Shown here: piece after piece, positions 34,126 through 45,050 of the stretch
Numbering within the stretch: position 1 is the stretch's first letter
Layout of the letters: the number at the start of each line of letters is the position of its first letter
NCBI RefSeq assembly: GCF_000226115.1
Contig: NC_016457.1
Coordinates: forward strand, 9,920,001 to 9,984,000
Origin: Thermothielavioides terrestris NRRL 8126
Taxonomy: Eukaryota > Ascomycota > Sordariomycetes > Sordariales > Chaetomiaceae
Length of the DNA: 64,000 nt
Direction of reading: 5' to 3'
Position numbers and translations under genes: made by a program
The notes under the pieces: generated by a model
What the model was told of the DNA's origin: nothing
Seen by the model: only the letters and a program-made list of their open reading frames with translations
Databases searched by the model: none

Positions 34126-34495
34126 AAGAGGTCCCGCCAAGCCTAATTTCGGAGACTACCGCGTACAAGTAATTACAAATCGCCAAGGGTGAGCGGGGCC
34201 GCCACGACTTCGAACATCAACAATGTAAAATCGCAAAGACTTGCAACAACAACAACTTTACAATACCTCAACCAAATCGAAAAAAAAAAAAACAAGGATA
34301 ACCCGTACCCTAACTATAACCTATATCCTATCCTTAACCTAAATCCTAACTAGCGGGGGGCTAGCGTCGCCCCCTATACCCCTAGCGAACTAACCGCTTG
34401 GCGATAGTGTAAACGCCTTGGCGATCGTGGCTACGTAAAAACGTTGTAAAAACATTGCCGACAATTGGCCGAAATTAGTCTTGGTGGGACCTCTT
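34126..34495. mobile_element. 370 bp non-autonomous TIR element (MITE) related to the MULE-like element
   Basis: Ends AAGAGGTCCCGCCAAGCCTAA (left) and its inverted counterpart with one or two changes (right), each bordered by TA (34124-34125, 34496-34497). Interior has CAACAACAA, a poly-A run and telomere-like cctaac words, no coding capacity. Same terminal motif as the element ending at 33090. Confidence 0.88.
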
Positions 34496-34497
34496 TA

Positions 34498-35665
34498 ACG
34501 TCCACCGTTTCGCGTGCCCCAGCGGAGCCCAGCCCCTTGCCTTGGCCCCATCAAGTCGGCTGTCTTTCCGCAAACACGTGTGGGGCAAGGATTATCAGAC
34601 GGCGCCCATCAGACGAATCAACGGCGGGCCAGGGAAACGAGAGTGGAAATGGCTTCACACAAGAGCGCTACTAATGCAAGCCTCAGCTATTTATTAGTTA
34701 TTAGTTAACCAAGTAGGTGCTACACAGAAAATATTATTGACAAGAGAAAAAAGTTAATGATGACACGTTAGGGGCGCTGTTAGGAGACAGCCTTTAACTA
34801 CCGGCTATCCCTCGAAAGCCTGAGGCCTCTCGGGGACTTGCGGTTTGCGCATTGAAATGCCACGAGTGACTCGGGCTGGCAGGTGTTCTCAGCAACTCTT
34901 CACTGAAATGCCCTCCTCGCCAGGGATGGGATGGGGCTAACCACCAAGACATCAAGAGCTGGCACAGCATGCACGGTCTACGGAGCTCAAGCATGCCTAA
35001 CCTTGTCATTCTCTGTGCTATGCTGTATGTAGTATGTATAAGGTATATAGGTCATCGCATGGCGGTCTGCCTTTGCTGCCTGTCTCCCTTCCAGGTCTAA
35101 GATCCGGAGCTCGTTTTCGGCAGATCTTTTTTTGCAGCATCGAAGTGAGGGAATTCTAGGGTCCAACATATATTGGTGGTCTGCCAGGCGGAAATTCGAC
35201 AGCGCTGGCAGGAGCATGGTTAATTGGCAATTGTTAGAGTCGCCGTCGTGCTTGCATTCTGTATGGGTGGTGTGATGGACAGGATGGTGGCGATGCGTGG
35301 CATACCACAGTACCAGGCTGACGGCCAGCACGGTCTAGAACAGCCGTTTGTTCGCACACTCCCTCCAGTCAACCCACAGCTTCTGAGTCGTCCCGAAGAG
35401 TGCCATCCAATGTGGTGGCGATTGGCCCATGCTTTCGCAGCCGGTGTCAGGTGGAAGCCCCGACTATCACTCTCCGCTGTTCTTGTCAGCCATACGTCAT
35501 GGACATAAAGACTCCGCGGGGTGGGCGCCCCAAGCGCGGAGAGTGAGCATCACACCATCTTGAGTGCCTGCTGTGCTCCCTTGTGTCTCCCTAGCATCAC
35601 AGCCCCGACATCGACATTGTCATCAAACAAGCCGCGCAAGTTACTCCCCTTCATCCACCGCCATC
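34498..35665. other. intergenic
   Basis: About 1.2 kb with no convincing gene on either strand; end part is the promoter of the next gene. Confidence 0.4.
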
Positions 35666-36220
35666 ATGCTCATCCCAAAACGAATCGGCACTGCTCTCCG
35701 GATCCGCCCGGCCCTCATCAGATGGCCAACGAGCCGGTGCCTCTCGACGACGGCCGCCCGGCCCTGGGCGACGCCGACGAACCGGTACCCGCCCAGCGAC
35801 GCGCGCGGCGGCATCCCGGTCGAGGACATCGACGTCGTCTTCGACTACCCCTCGGACGGCCAGGCCAGCCACCAGAAGACGCCGCTGGAGCAGTCCGGCC
35901 TGGACCTGCACTCGGCCATGCCGCACTACCCCAAGGCGTCGTCCACGGCCGCCGGCATGGCCGGCGCCCAGAGGATGGGCAAGGAGATGGGCTACACGGA
36001 TTCCAACGCCATGTATGTCTCTCTTTCACGGTCGGACGGTGTGATATGTTGGCAAACCGGGGACGGCAACTAACGCGGGATATGTGACTCCGGCAGGTAC
36101 CGATACATCGGCCTCGGCGCCCTCGGCCTGGGCGGCCTGTACCTGTTCATGCGGCGGCGGAATCCCCCTGCTGAGCCAGCGTCCAAGGACCGCACCTGGT
36201 CGCAGCCGGCTGCCCGATGA
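35666..36220 (+). CDS. small mitochondrial-type membrane protein, uncharacterised
   Basis: Two exons: 35666-36012 and 36097-36220, 156 residues; GTATGT donor, ACTAACG branch point, GGCAG acceptor. The N-terminus MLIPKRIGTALRIRPALIRW...RCLSTTAARPW is rich in Arg/Ser/Ala without acids, a classic matrix-targeting presequence with an RCLSTT cleavage-like site. The middle (about 60-110) is polar with VEDIDVVFDYPSDG. One hydrophobic helix IGLGALGLGGLYLFM (about 119-133) is followed by RRR and a short polar tail, so an inner-membrane single-pass protein is likely. I do not recognise the family. Confidence 0.75.
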
Positions 36221-37089
36221 TTTTACTGCGCCGACCTTTCCTAGGGCGGGTGAAAGAAGCAACGTCGGGGTAGCCGTTGAACCTTGGGTGTGAGACGTCG
36301 TTGGTGCATGTTGTGCGGTGGACGCTTGGCGGAGTGGAAAAGGGGTTAGGAGATGGCAAGGGGGGAAGGAGGAATGATTGGAACGGTTTATATCTCCCAG
36401 AATGGCTGTTATGTTTTTGAGTCATTCCCTTGTAGTGTTTATACACAAACAATCGCCGCCTATTATTTCGTCCTTCGGACCCGCCCAGGCCTCCCGTCTT
36501 TCAGAAGGATGATCTGATGCCTCCCATCTCGGCTGAGTCGGTCACTGGCTCGCTTTCGGCCAGATGTCCTAAAAGGGAGTTCGGACTATGACGATTCGTC
36601 TCCATCGCAACATCGGACATCATCAAGCTTGAGCCAGCTCGCTAGTCTTGGTTTGTGAAGGTCCTGTTTTCGGTGCTGCTGTGTGTCTCGGCCCAGCGCA
36701 GGTGTCCTACCACGGAGATCCGCTGGGGAAACATCAAGCGGTAGTTGAACGGTCAACTCAAGAAAGTTGCGAGCATTTCGGCAATACCTTTCTGATCAGC
36801 TGTCCTATACCTAAGCTGCCATTACCTTGAGTAAAACAGGACTGGTTGCCATCATCGGGTCGCGTTCGTAGCCAATGTGCAACACCGTCGTCCTCCGTTG
36901 CAACCCCCATATTCAGTCAAACAAGAAGCCAGAGGGGATTTCCGCAGCTGTGCGGCGTGCCCTTGGTCCTACTCACGTTCGGTTAGTCGCCTCGCCAGGT
37001 GTGCCTTCCCTTTCTCCGCGCTGCTCACCCGCTAACCGGCACCATCAACGGGAAGTCTCCATCGCTGAACAATTGCATACCTAACTTAC
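36221..37089. other. intergenic
   Basis: About 870 bp; no gene, RNA or repeat recognised. Confidence 0.4.
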
Positions 37090-38087
37090 ATGAAGGCCAC
37101 CGTCAGGCTGAGGCGCTGCGTCGCGATGAAACCGGCAAACATTACCCAGTTACTAGCAACCTACATCCACGCCCTGCACATCCTCCACTACCACGGGGTG
37201 CTGGATGGCTACGGCCACCTGTCGGTGCGAAACCCGGACAACCCGGCGACGTTCTTCACGATCTACCAGATGGCACCGGCCTTGGTCTCGGGACTCGACG
37301 ACATCGGCGAGTATCGCGTCTCGGACTCGGAGCGTGCCCGCCCTGGCAACCCCGACGCCAAGGACACCGTGGAGCGCTTCATCCACGGCGAGACCCTCAA
37401 GCGTTACCCCGATGTGAACGTGGTGTTGCACGGCCATGCCGAGGAGATGGTCGCTTACAGCATTAGCCGTGTCCCATTGCGCGCGGCGACCCACATGTCG
37501 CCGTTCCTAGGCATGTGTTGATGTCTTTCCGTATCGCCAGGGACTGGACTCTTACTGACAGAATCATAGGCGAGGAAGTACCCAACTTTGACATCACCAA
37601 GTTTTACCGTCCGAACGACACCCAAGACTTCCTAGTGCGCAACCAGCGTCTAGGCGCCGCGCTCGCGGCAGAATTCGATGTCGACGACTCCCCTTCGGAC
37701 TTCACCGACAACGACACCCGAGGAGGCGGCGGCCACTTCGCCAGCCGCCCCGAGACCAGCAGCAACAGCAACACCTACCCTCGCCACAACGTAGTCCTCA
37801 TGCGCTCGCACGGCTTCGCTGCCGTCGCGACGGACGTCAAGATGGCCACATACGAAGGCATCTTCGCGCTGACCAATGCCAAGATTGAGGCCAGCGCGCT
37901 CATGCTGCAGCACGCCTACACCGGGCAGGCGGCGCAGGGCAGGGATGGGATCGCGTACCTCACGCCGAGGCAGATCTATGACAGCTGGCAGACGGAGAGG
38001 GGCATCGTGGACAAGCCGTGGGCGCTGTGGGTTCGGGAGGTCCAGGTCAACCCGCTGTACGTGAATGAGTTGGATCCAGATCAGTGA
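37090..38087 (+). CDS. class II aldolase/adducin-domain protein
   Basis: Two exons: 37090-37510 and 37570-38087, 312 residues. The intron needs a GC donor (AG|GCATGT) with a TACTGAC branch point and ATAG acceptor; this gives SPFLGEEVPNFDI, the continuity expected for the family. A GT donor 4 nt later with an earlier acceptor would also keep frame but insert three residues. GYGHLSVR near the start, HGHAEEM (H114, H116, metal ligands) and RSHGFAAVA later match class II aldolase sites. A Gly/Ser/Asn-rich insertion (TDNDTRGGGGHF and on) separates the last two motifs. Family members cleave or epimerise sugar phosphates or decarboxylate; the fungal subgroup is untested. ATG 37126 is an alternative start. 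Confidence 0.85.
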
Positions 38088-38410
38088 GGTGGTTTGGGGA
38101 ACCTACATGGATGGACTTGAGAATCGGTAAGGGGAACTTGGGCTGGCCTCACGGAGGAGGCCGTGTTTGTCTCCCGCTTGCAACAGCGTCTTCGGAGTAT
38201 GCAGCAAAAGCGTTTTTATTCTTCCAGAGTAATCAATTGCGCCTCCTGTTGGTCAGCAAGCCAAGACTTCCAAGACTCTTGCGTTGCACTCCTAATTTCC
38301 CACCACGGGTCGCGCCGGTTATAAGAATCGGCCTCGCGTCCAAACAACCGCCGCGGGACGAGCGGATCAAGCTCCGTCCTGACAACCGCCTGACTGGCAA
38401 GAAGCCCGCC
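38088..38410. other. intergenic, promoter of the GPI-protein gene
   Basis: About 320 bp separating two same-strand genes. The downstream frame is open upstream of its ATG but that part does not look coding. Confidence 0.4.
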
Positions 38411-39304
38411 ATGAGAACCAACATCCACGCCTCCGCCTCGGCAGGCCTCATGCTCGCCGCGGGCCTCGTGCTGGCGCCAGCAGCAGCCGTAGCCGCAGCA
38501 GCAGCAGCACAGACGACCGGCCTCCTCTCGTTCTTCCTTCTGGACTCGGAGCCGCGCTCGCTCGAGGCCTCGGCCGTGGCCGTCAACACGGTTGGCACGG
38601 GCGCGAACACGCACCCGGTCACGACGCTGCGGCTGGCCTGCCCGACGGCGGCGTCGCCCGACAACGACGCGTGCCGGGCGGCCGGGATCTACCCGGCGCA
38701 GGTGTACCACACGCAGGGCTCCGTGTTCGGCGGCACGACCACGTACGGCGCCGACGACAGCACGACGACGTGGGTGTGCGAGCTGGGCGGCAACGACCCC
38801 ACGCTCACGGCCAGCTGCACCAAGACCATCGTCGCCGTCGGCGGCGGCGGCTCCTCCTCCTCGTCGACGACGACGCGCACCGAGACGGCCGCGTACGACA
38901 ACTGCTACGTCGCGGCGCACCAGCTGCCCGTCGTCGTGACGGCCGGGGTGGACAAGATCAGCGCGGCGCACTACTACACCATCGACGCCAGCAGCTATGT
39001 CGCACTACAGAGCAGCCGGCTGGCCGAGGATAAGTGCCCGGCGAGTCAGACGACTATCTGGGCTGGCGCGGCGGCGGCTGCTGCCACCACGACGGCGACG
39101 ACCAGCGGCGCGGCGGCAGTCTCCTCGACAGGGAACGCGTCCGGGGCTGGGGGCGGGGCCGGGTCCGAGGTGACGACGCCGACCCCAACGGCTCCCGGCC
39201 CGGCGGCTACGACTTCCACAGGTGGAGCGGGAGGAATGCCAGGCACCACGGGGGCGGTTCTCTTTGGGGTTGGAGCGATGGCGATGCTTGGAATAGCCTG
39301 GTGA
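38411..39304 (+). CDS. secreted GPI-anchored cell-wall-type protein
   Basis: Intronless, 297 residues from ATG 38411; the frame extends upstream to 38084 but the signal peptide (MRTNIHASASAGLMLAAGLVLA...) begins here. The mature part has a compact domain (about 35-215) with paired cysteines (RLACPTA, DNDACRAAG, VWxCELGG-like WVCELGG, ASCTKT, DNCYVAA, EDKCPAS), then an Ala/Thr/Ser/Gly stalk and a hydrophobic C-terminus GAVLFGVGAMAMLGIAW, as in GPI attachment signals. A likely omega site is in the SGAGGGAG or STGGAGG stretch. Such proteins sit on the plasma membrane or wall; no enzyme motif is visible. Confidence 0.85.
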   Translation: MRTNIHASASAGLMLAAGLVLAPAAAVAAAAAAQTTGLLSFFLLDSEPRSLEASAVAVNTVGTGANTHPVTTLRLACPTAASPDNDACRAAGIYPAQVYHTQGSVFGGTTTYGADDSTTTWVCELGGNDPTLTASCTKTIVAVGGGGSSSSSTTTRTETAAYDNCYVAAHQLPVVVTAGVDKISAAHYYTIDASSYVALQSSRLAEDKCPASQTTIWAGAAAAAATTTATTSGAAAVSSTGNASGAGGGAGSEVTTPTPTAPGPAATTSTGGAGGMPGTTGAVLFGVGAMAMLGIAW

Positions 39305-39557
39305 GAATGGCTACCTAGGTACTTTGGTTACTGTAATCACTTCACCCGTAGAATTCTATGTCAGACTGGGCGACGGTTGTTGGTGCCGAGGCCGTTTACG
39401 CATGGGGGCTTGAACGCTACTTCAAGAAAGCGCTGGGCGCAAAACAAGTGCGAGCGTTGGACTTCAAGTGTGTGCCGATGGCGAAAATCCAGCTCATTAC
39501 TGTACTTCTACGTACTGACCTTGTCGTGGTAGCTCAGGCTCAGAGACTCATTGATCG

Positions 39558-41546
39558 TCAGGCAATATCGAAATCTTGCTCGGGCGGATCTCCCCTCATG
39601 AATTCCCCGTACATGATTCCGTGCACATACGCCTCACCCACATACGTGAAGTGGTTTCCCACCGGCCGCAATACTATCGGCACCGCCGTGCCCAGCAAGA
39701 TGGCCACCACGTCACCCGTCTGCATGCTCTCGGGCCCTAGCCCAGGCTTGCCTCCTGCTGTCGCGAACAACGTCCGCCTGCGACATTTGACCGAAGCCTG
39801 GATCAGCACACGCTCCGAAGCTTCGTCCACGTTGGCCTGGCTCGCGGATCTAAATTTGTCATCGCCGAAATATCCGCGGGGAAACAGGAAAGCTAGTTGT
39901 GTTTTTGTGAGAGTCTCGACAGGGATCTTCTGCAGACGGAATATCCGGCCGGCGAGGGCGTCGTACTCGGCCGTGCATCTTTCGCCCTGGAGCTGGTCGG
40001 CCACGAGAGTGCGCCAAAGCGCGGTTTCTACCGGGGTGCCACCGTCGAGCGCGAGATGTCCTGAGGTGGCGAATTCGAGAATTGAGTTGAGAACACGGGC
40101 TCTAAGCTTCCATTTCGTGTCAAGGGCATGCGAGAGTGGTAAAGCACAGCCATGTCTTCTTTCCCGGACTTGGAACACAGCCGCCACAACGTCGACCAAG
40201 CATCCGCGTTGCCGCAGTACACGCCACGACGGGATGCCATCAACGGTACCCGGAAACGAGGCTGGTGGCGGCGGCGACGGCTGGACCCGATCTCCGGAGC
40301 CCGTGAACCGGCAGGAGTAGCTTAGCGGGTATCTATACCCGTCCGCCAGCCCATACCGGCCAATCCGCTGCCAGTCGGGTACCCAGGACGGCAGGTCCTG
40401 GATGTCTTTGGGAAAGGTGCAGTAGTCCAACGAGTAGTCGGGGCAGCGCTCCAATATGGCCCTCGTGACGGCTGCGTAGACCTCTGCTGTGGTCTGGGTG
40501 TAGTCGGGACGCAGGCCGAGGAGCTCTGTGTCAGCGGCAACGCCGAGAAGCCCGAAGATGATGTCTCGTGGATCGGAAGCCACGTAGAACGGTCGACGAT
40601 TCGCCGATGCAAAGTCGGACATGAGGAACTCTAGTAGACCAGCCTTGTGGCCCCGTCTCCGCTGGCGACGGGCGATGAGGCCGCGCACACGGAAGATGTT
40701 ATTATTTCTCAAGCCGGACCCGAAGTCGCGCCATCGGGGGTGCTGGAGCGCGAAGACACCATTCTTACAGAAGAAGATGGTCGACAAGGTGGCGTCGAAA
40801 GCGTTGAGAGACACGCGCTCGGTGCCGCAGCACACGAGCCCGTCTCGTGCGAGCGCAATTTCCTGCACAATCCAGGCGCGACACCAGTTCGCTCGGCTCA
40901 GCAGTGGTTCAACAGCAGCGAGAAGCCTGGGAGATCGCAGCTCTTCGTCGCCGAGCGCTCGAGCCAGGAAAGAATTCGCCCTTTCCTCATTTTCCAGCTT
41001 TTTTCGGGGGAGCTTGAATGGTGGCCAGCAGAACCAGAGATCAGCAACGCCGGCTTCGTGTGCGTCTGGGCCAATGCGCTGGGCCAACCGCATGACCAGG
41101 TCGCTGTCGTCGCTGTCCGGCCCCAGCCATATGTACACCAGGGACGCTCGGCTGAAAATGGTGCCCATCTGGGGGACGTGCCAGGACCGTTCCTCGTCAT
41201 CGTCCTGGTTGATGCAGACGGCGTCGATCCAGAGCCATTCCCGTGTGCCTTCTCCTGCGCGCAGATGCTGAAGGGCCTGGTGCAGGTTGTGGGTGATGGG
41301 CAACGGCAAGCCGTTGACGTGGATGGTCTCCGTCTTGGTGGGTTCCCCCCAGAGGTAGGAGAGAGCCGAGTAGGAGGGCGGGTTGTGGAGTGATGCCCGC
41401 TCCAAGATCAGCTCGATTACATCGGGAGACGCCGCCGAATCGCTGAAACGCACGAGTCGGAACTCGCCATCCTCGCTCCTGAGCTTGTCGTAAGAGAATG
41501 CCGCCATCGGAGCTGGATCGAGGTTCGTCATACTAGTAGCTGTCAT
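39558..41546 (-). CDS. HET (heterokaryon incompatibility) domain protein
   Basis: Single exon on the minus strand, 662 residues from ATG 41546 (the open frame starts earlier but without an ATG). N-terminal HET domain (about residues 55-220) with SYSALSYLWG, then LWIDAVCINQDDDEERSWHVPQMGTI and VYIWLGPDS, the three hallmark blocks of Pfam HET. The rest (DIIFGLLGVA, LDYCTFPKDIQDLPSWVPDW) follows the common layout of HET proteins without a NACHT/WD40 partner, ending with a region on use of a GDVVAILLG loop. HET domains are TIR-related and trigger cell death when activated in non-self recognition; whether this copy acts so is unknown. It borders a repeat-rich tract. Confidence 0.92.
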   Translation of the reverse strand: MTATSMTNLDPAPMAAFSYDKLRSEDGEFRLVRFSDSAASPDVIELILERASLHNPPSYSALSYLWGEPTKTETIHVNGLPLPITHNLHQALQHLRAGEGTREWLWIDAVCINQDDDEERSWHVPQMGTIFSRASLVYIWLGPDSDDSDLVMRLAQRIGPDAHEAGVADLWFCWPPFKLPRKKLENEERANSFLARALGDEELRSPRLLAAVEPLLSRANWCRAWIVQEIALARDGLVCCGTERVSLNAFDATLSTIFFCKNGVFALQHPRWRDFGSGLRNNNIFRVRGLIARRQRRRGHKAGLLEFLMSDFASANRRPFYVASDPRDIIFGLLGVAADTELLGLRPDYTQTTAEVYAAVTRAILERCPDYSLDYCTFPKDIQDLPSWVPDWQRIGRYGLADGYRYPLSYSCRFTGSGDRVQPSPPPPASFPGTVDGIPSWRVLRQRGCLVDVVAAVFQVRERRHGCALPLSHALDTKWKLRARVLNSILEFATSGHLALDGGTPVETALWRTLVADQLQGERCTAEYDALAGRIFRLQKIPVETLTKTQLAFLFPRGYFGDDKFRSASQANVDEASERVLIQASVKCRRRTLFATAGGKPGLGPESMQTGDVVAILLGTAVPIVLRPVGNHFTYVGEAYVHGIMYGEFMRGDPPEQDFDIA

Positions 41547-42271
41547 ACTGATGACGGGTCTTTGCTCAACCTTTCCAAGGAGGAGACAATGGGATGCGGC
41601 AAGCAAAGATACCTATATTACTATTCCATCGTAGGGGCTTCCAGAGGGCGGGGCTGTGCCATTTCAGCCTGAGGGTTCAGCCTGACGGTCGGGCTTGTGG
41701 CGCAGCTCGCTCAGATGCGGTGCAGGCTCATGCGAGTTGCCTGCAGAGCGATGCTGCATCATGCGGGTGCAGGTGAGCGGTGCCGAAGCCTCCATCAGGC
41801 TTGGTCACCCCGATAACTGACACCCCCGCCGATGGACCAGCCGGCCAATGGATCACCTTGGCCATAGCAACCTTGAAGCTATGTGCCCTTCTTCACGAGA
41901 GCCTTGGCTCTCTTCAGAAGCGAGTTGCTTGCTAGGAGACTTCACTCCCCGCCAATAGAGTTGAGTAGTCTGAGAAGCCCGGCGGCCGCTGGTGTTCTGC
42001 AGTCCGAGAAGTACCTTAGGTTTTTGGACTTGTTCTGCAGAAACACCACATAGATGCCTCGCGGCTCGCCGCCAAACGGCAGAGCCCAATCTCAACTTCC
42101 TCATGGGCTGCAGATCCGTGAGCCTTTGGCGAGGCTTCTGGCTTGAGGGGCGTGCGTTCAGCATGTCGCGGGAAGAAACAGAGGGGGCCGAGGTGCTTGA
42201 CTGTCTGGTTATTTTTTGCGGGCCAGGACTCAAGCAACCCGAAACATCAACGTTAGTGTTAGTGAGTTAGT
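41547..42271. other. intergenic, HET promoter side to TIR element
   Basis: About 725 bp. No gene recognised. Promoter of the HET gene is expected near 41550-41800. Confidence 0.4.
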
Positions 42272-42273
42272 TA

Positions 42274-43193
42274 CGGCGCTCCAAACGCATCACTGTCTAT
42301 AAACGTGACACTCGTTTGCAACTAACTCTAACTAAACAAACAAACCTGGCCTACTTTCAAAATCGCTCTTCGCTATATGCAATAAAACATTGCCTACCCT
42401 GCCTATCGCTCCCGCTTACCTACCTATAGCTTGTACGTACCTTTAGTAGTTACACACTACTACGGCACCCACAGTTACGTACCCTGCGGCACCTATAGTT
42501 GCGTACCCTACGGCACCTACAGGGCAGTTGCGCACCCTGCGGCACCTACAGTTACGTACCGCGGCACCTACAGTTGTGTACCTAAGGTACTCTGCGGCAC
42601 CTACAGTTGTGTACCTGAGGTACTCTGCGGCACCCACAGTTGCGTACCCTACAGCACTCACAGGGCAATTGCGCACCCTACGGCACCCACAGTTACATAC
42701 CGCGGCACCTACAGTTGCGTACCCTGCGGCACCCACAGTTACGTACCTTACGCTATGGCACCTACAGGGCAGTTGCGCACCCTGTGGCACTCACAGGTAC
42801 GTACCCTACGGCACCTACAGTTGCGTACCCTACGGCACCTACAGTTACGTACCCTGCCTGCGGCAGCCACAGTTGTGCATCCTGCCTACGGTAGCTACAG
42901 TTGTGCATCCTGCCTATAGCAGCTACAGTTGTACACCCTACCTGCGGCAGCTACACTTGTACACCTTGCCTATATCTTATATACGCCCTGCCTATAGCTC
43001 CTAGAGGTATAGCAAGGTGTAAGGTAGCTCAAATATCTTTAATTGTATAGAGCGAGGGGCGATTGTACAGAGCGAGGGGCGATTCTTAAAATCGGGTTAT
43101 AGCGGGGTAAGCTGGTTGCTATAGCGATTGTTCGGCTAGCGGTCAGTTGCAAACGGGTTTGGGTTAATGGACAGTGATACGTTTGGAGCGCTA
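42274..43193. mobile_element. 920 bp non-autonomous TIR element filled with a minisatellite
   Basis: Left end CGGCGCTCCAAACGCATCACTGTC and right end (reverse complement) TAGCGCTCCAAACGTATCACTGTC agree apart from three bases, and the similarity resumes with CGTTTGCAACT further in. TA flanks both ends (42272-42273, 43194-43195). The middle is a 24 bp minisatellite. No transposase. Confidence 0.85.
42450..42965. repeat. 24 bp minisatellite (ggcacctacagttgcgtacc type)
   Basis: About twenty copies of a 24 bp unit, written as (c)ggcacctacagttgcgtaccct with variants; later copies become ggcagctacagttgtgcatcctgcctac (about 27 bp). Because 24 is a multiple of 3 it stays open in several frames and spells TYSCVPYG-type octapeptides; I see this as a by-product, not a gene. 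Confidence 0.88.
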
Positions 43194-43224
43194 TAGTTAG
43201 TGGATGCAGGGGCGCCCTCCACTA

Positions 43225-43615
43225 CGGAGGCTTCAAGCTTGGACTCTTCGAAAACCTAAACCACTCAACCAATTTGCAAGAATCTACCTATCAACCCTGC
43301 CCCCACCCTAAAATTTTCTCTAGCCAGTATAGAAAACAAATTCTCTCTACCTACTAGCTACCTTGCCCCATTTTCTTCCTACGCTACTAAGCCCTCTAGC
43401 CGATAGAGCGATTTAGCTATATACTTTCTAGCCTTAATTACACTTAATCGAGTTTAATTATAAATGTCTAATATTAATTCTCTACTATTAGAATATTCTA
43501 AGTATAGGTTGTTAATAGTTTTTATAGTCGTTTATTGTCTCCCTTTGTCGCCTTTAAGTCATTATCTATTAGAATATCTAACCTCAATCAACTGTCACTA
43601 TAGCGCTTTAGCTTA
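43225..43615 (+). repeat. left long terminal inverted repeat of the 7.4 kb element
   Basis: Pairs with 50245-50632. Shared landmarks: TCTCTAGCC near 43318, AGCCGATAGA near 43397, ATTAATTCTCTACTATTAGA near 43475. Confidence 0.8.
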
Positions 43616-44499
43616 ACGACTTTACGTTTTCTAGTATACCCTTTACCTTAATATAGACCGAGTATAAGAACTATAAGACGGCCCTAGAGCTTATAATATA
43701 GATTATAAATAAGCTATATTAGTCTAAATAGAATAACGTCTAGGCGCTATTAGAGAAGTATTAAATAGAAGATCTTAAATTATTAGTAATTTTATAGGAC
43801 TATTTTCTAATTTATTTCTAGAATATTAAACACCTTTTTATTATTAGGAAATACTTTAAAGGTAAAGAAGAAGTTGAATATAAGTAGGATTTATACTAAT
43901 CTAAGTATACCTTTATAATAGTAATATTTATTTTTTTTAATTATTATAACCTAATTGTCAACTATTAATAATATAGTAAAGATTAAAGCCTATAATCTAT
44001 TTATATCTATTATCTATTGTCGATCGAATATAGTAAAAACTTATATATCAACTACTTCTATTTTAGTTATAGCCCTAAGTGCTTATTTATTAAAAGTAGG
44101 TTTCCTTTATATTTTATAGCTCTAGAGCAATGTTAACTAGATAATAGAGATAAAGGAGCTTAAAGAGCAATAGGAGTATAAGAAGACTAGTAATTCCTAG
44201 CTATTTATATTCACTATAGCTATAATAACGATGTTAATCTAGTATAAAATATAGAAGAAGATTTTAGAGGAGACTATCAAAGTATATATAATAGAGGTTA
44301 TATTAAGCTAAATAACAGTGTTAATAAACAATGATAACGAGCTAGAGGACAATACTATAGATAAAGAGCTAGAATCGATCCTCTAGAGATAGATATATTA
44401 GGTATAGAGATATAGGCTTAAATTTAGGATAGAGACAATGAATTAGGGTAATAGATATATAATTGTCAAAGGGTTATTTCAACGCTAATGCAATATACC

Positions 44500-45050
44500 T
44501 TAGATACTAACGATAACTGTCAACAACTTACGATAACTATCTCTACCTTCTAATAACTATCGACCCTCTAGGATGACTATCTTTACCCTAAGATAAATGT
44601 CCCTACTCTATAATAACTATTGACCCTCTACAATAACTGTCCCTACTTTATAAGTACCCTCCCTACCCTATAATCACCTTTCTTACCTAGCGAGCATCCT
44701 CCCTACCTAGTGATTACCCTCCCTACCTAGCGAGCACCTTCCCTACCTAGCGAGCACCCTCCTTACCTAGCGACGCCTACCCCTATTGCATAGTACCTAG
44801 CGACACTCTACAACGTCTACCCCTATTGTATAGTACCTAGCGACACCCTACGACGCCTACCTCTACTATATAGCACCTAGCAATACCCCGCGACGCCTAC
44901 CCCTACTATATAGCACTTAGCGACACTCTACAACGGCTACCCCTACTATATAGTACCTAGTGACACCTCACGACGCTTACCCCTACTATATAGTACCTAG
45001 CGATACTCTACGACGCCTACCCCTACTATACAATGACTGTTAAAAGCCCC
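44500..45050. repeat. three successive tandem arrays
   Basis: First an array of about 28 bp units around ataactatcgaccctcta (44500-44640); then about 20 bp units around cctccctacctagcgagcac (44640-44770); then about 40-60 bp units built from acctagcgacaccctacg and acgcctacccctactatata (44765-45035). Confidence 0.75.

Noticed and set aside
42431..42919. 162-residue TYSCVPYG-repeat protein
   Set aside because: Open only because the minisatellite unit is a multiple of 3; several overlapping frames are equally open and there is no start context or conserved end.
44500..45050. CRISPR-like regular repeats
   Set aside because: Units are contiguous tandem repeats without unique spacers, in a fungal transposon.
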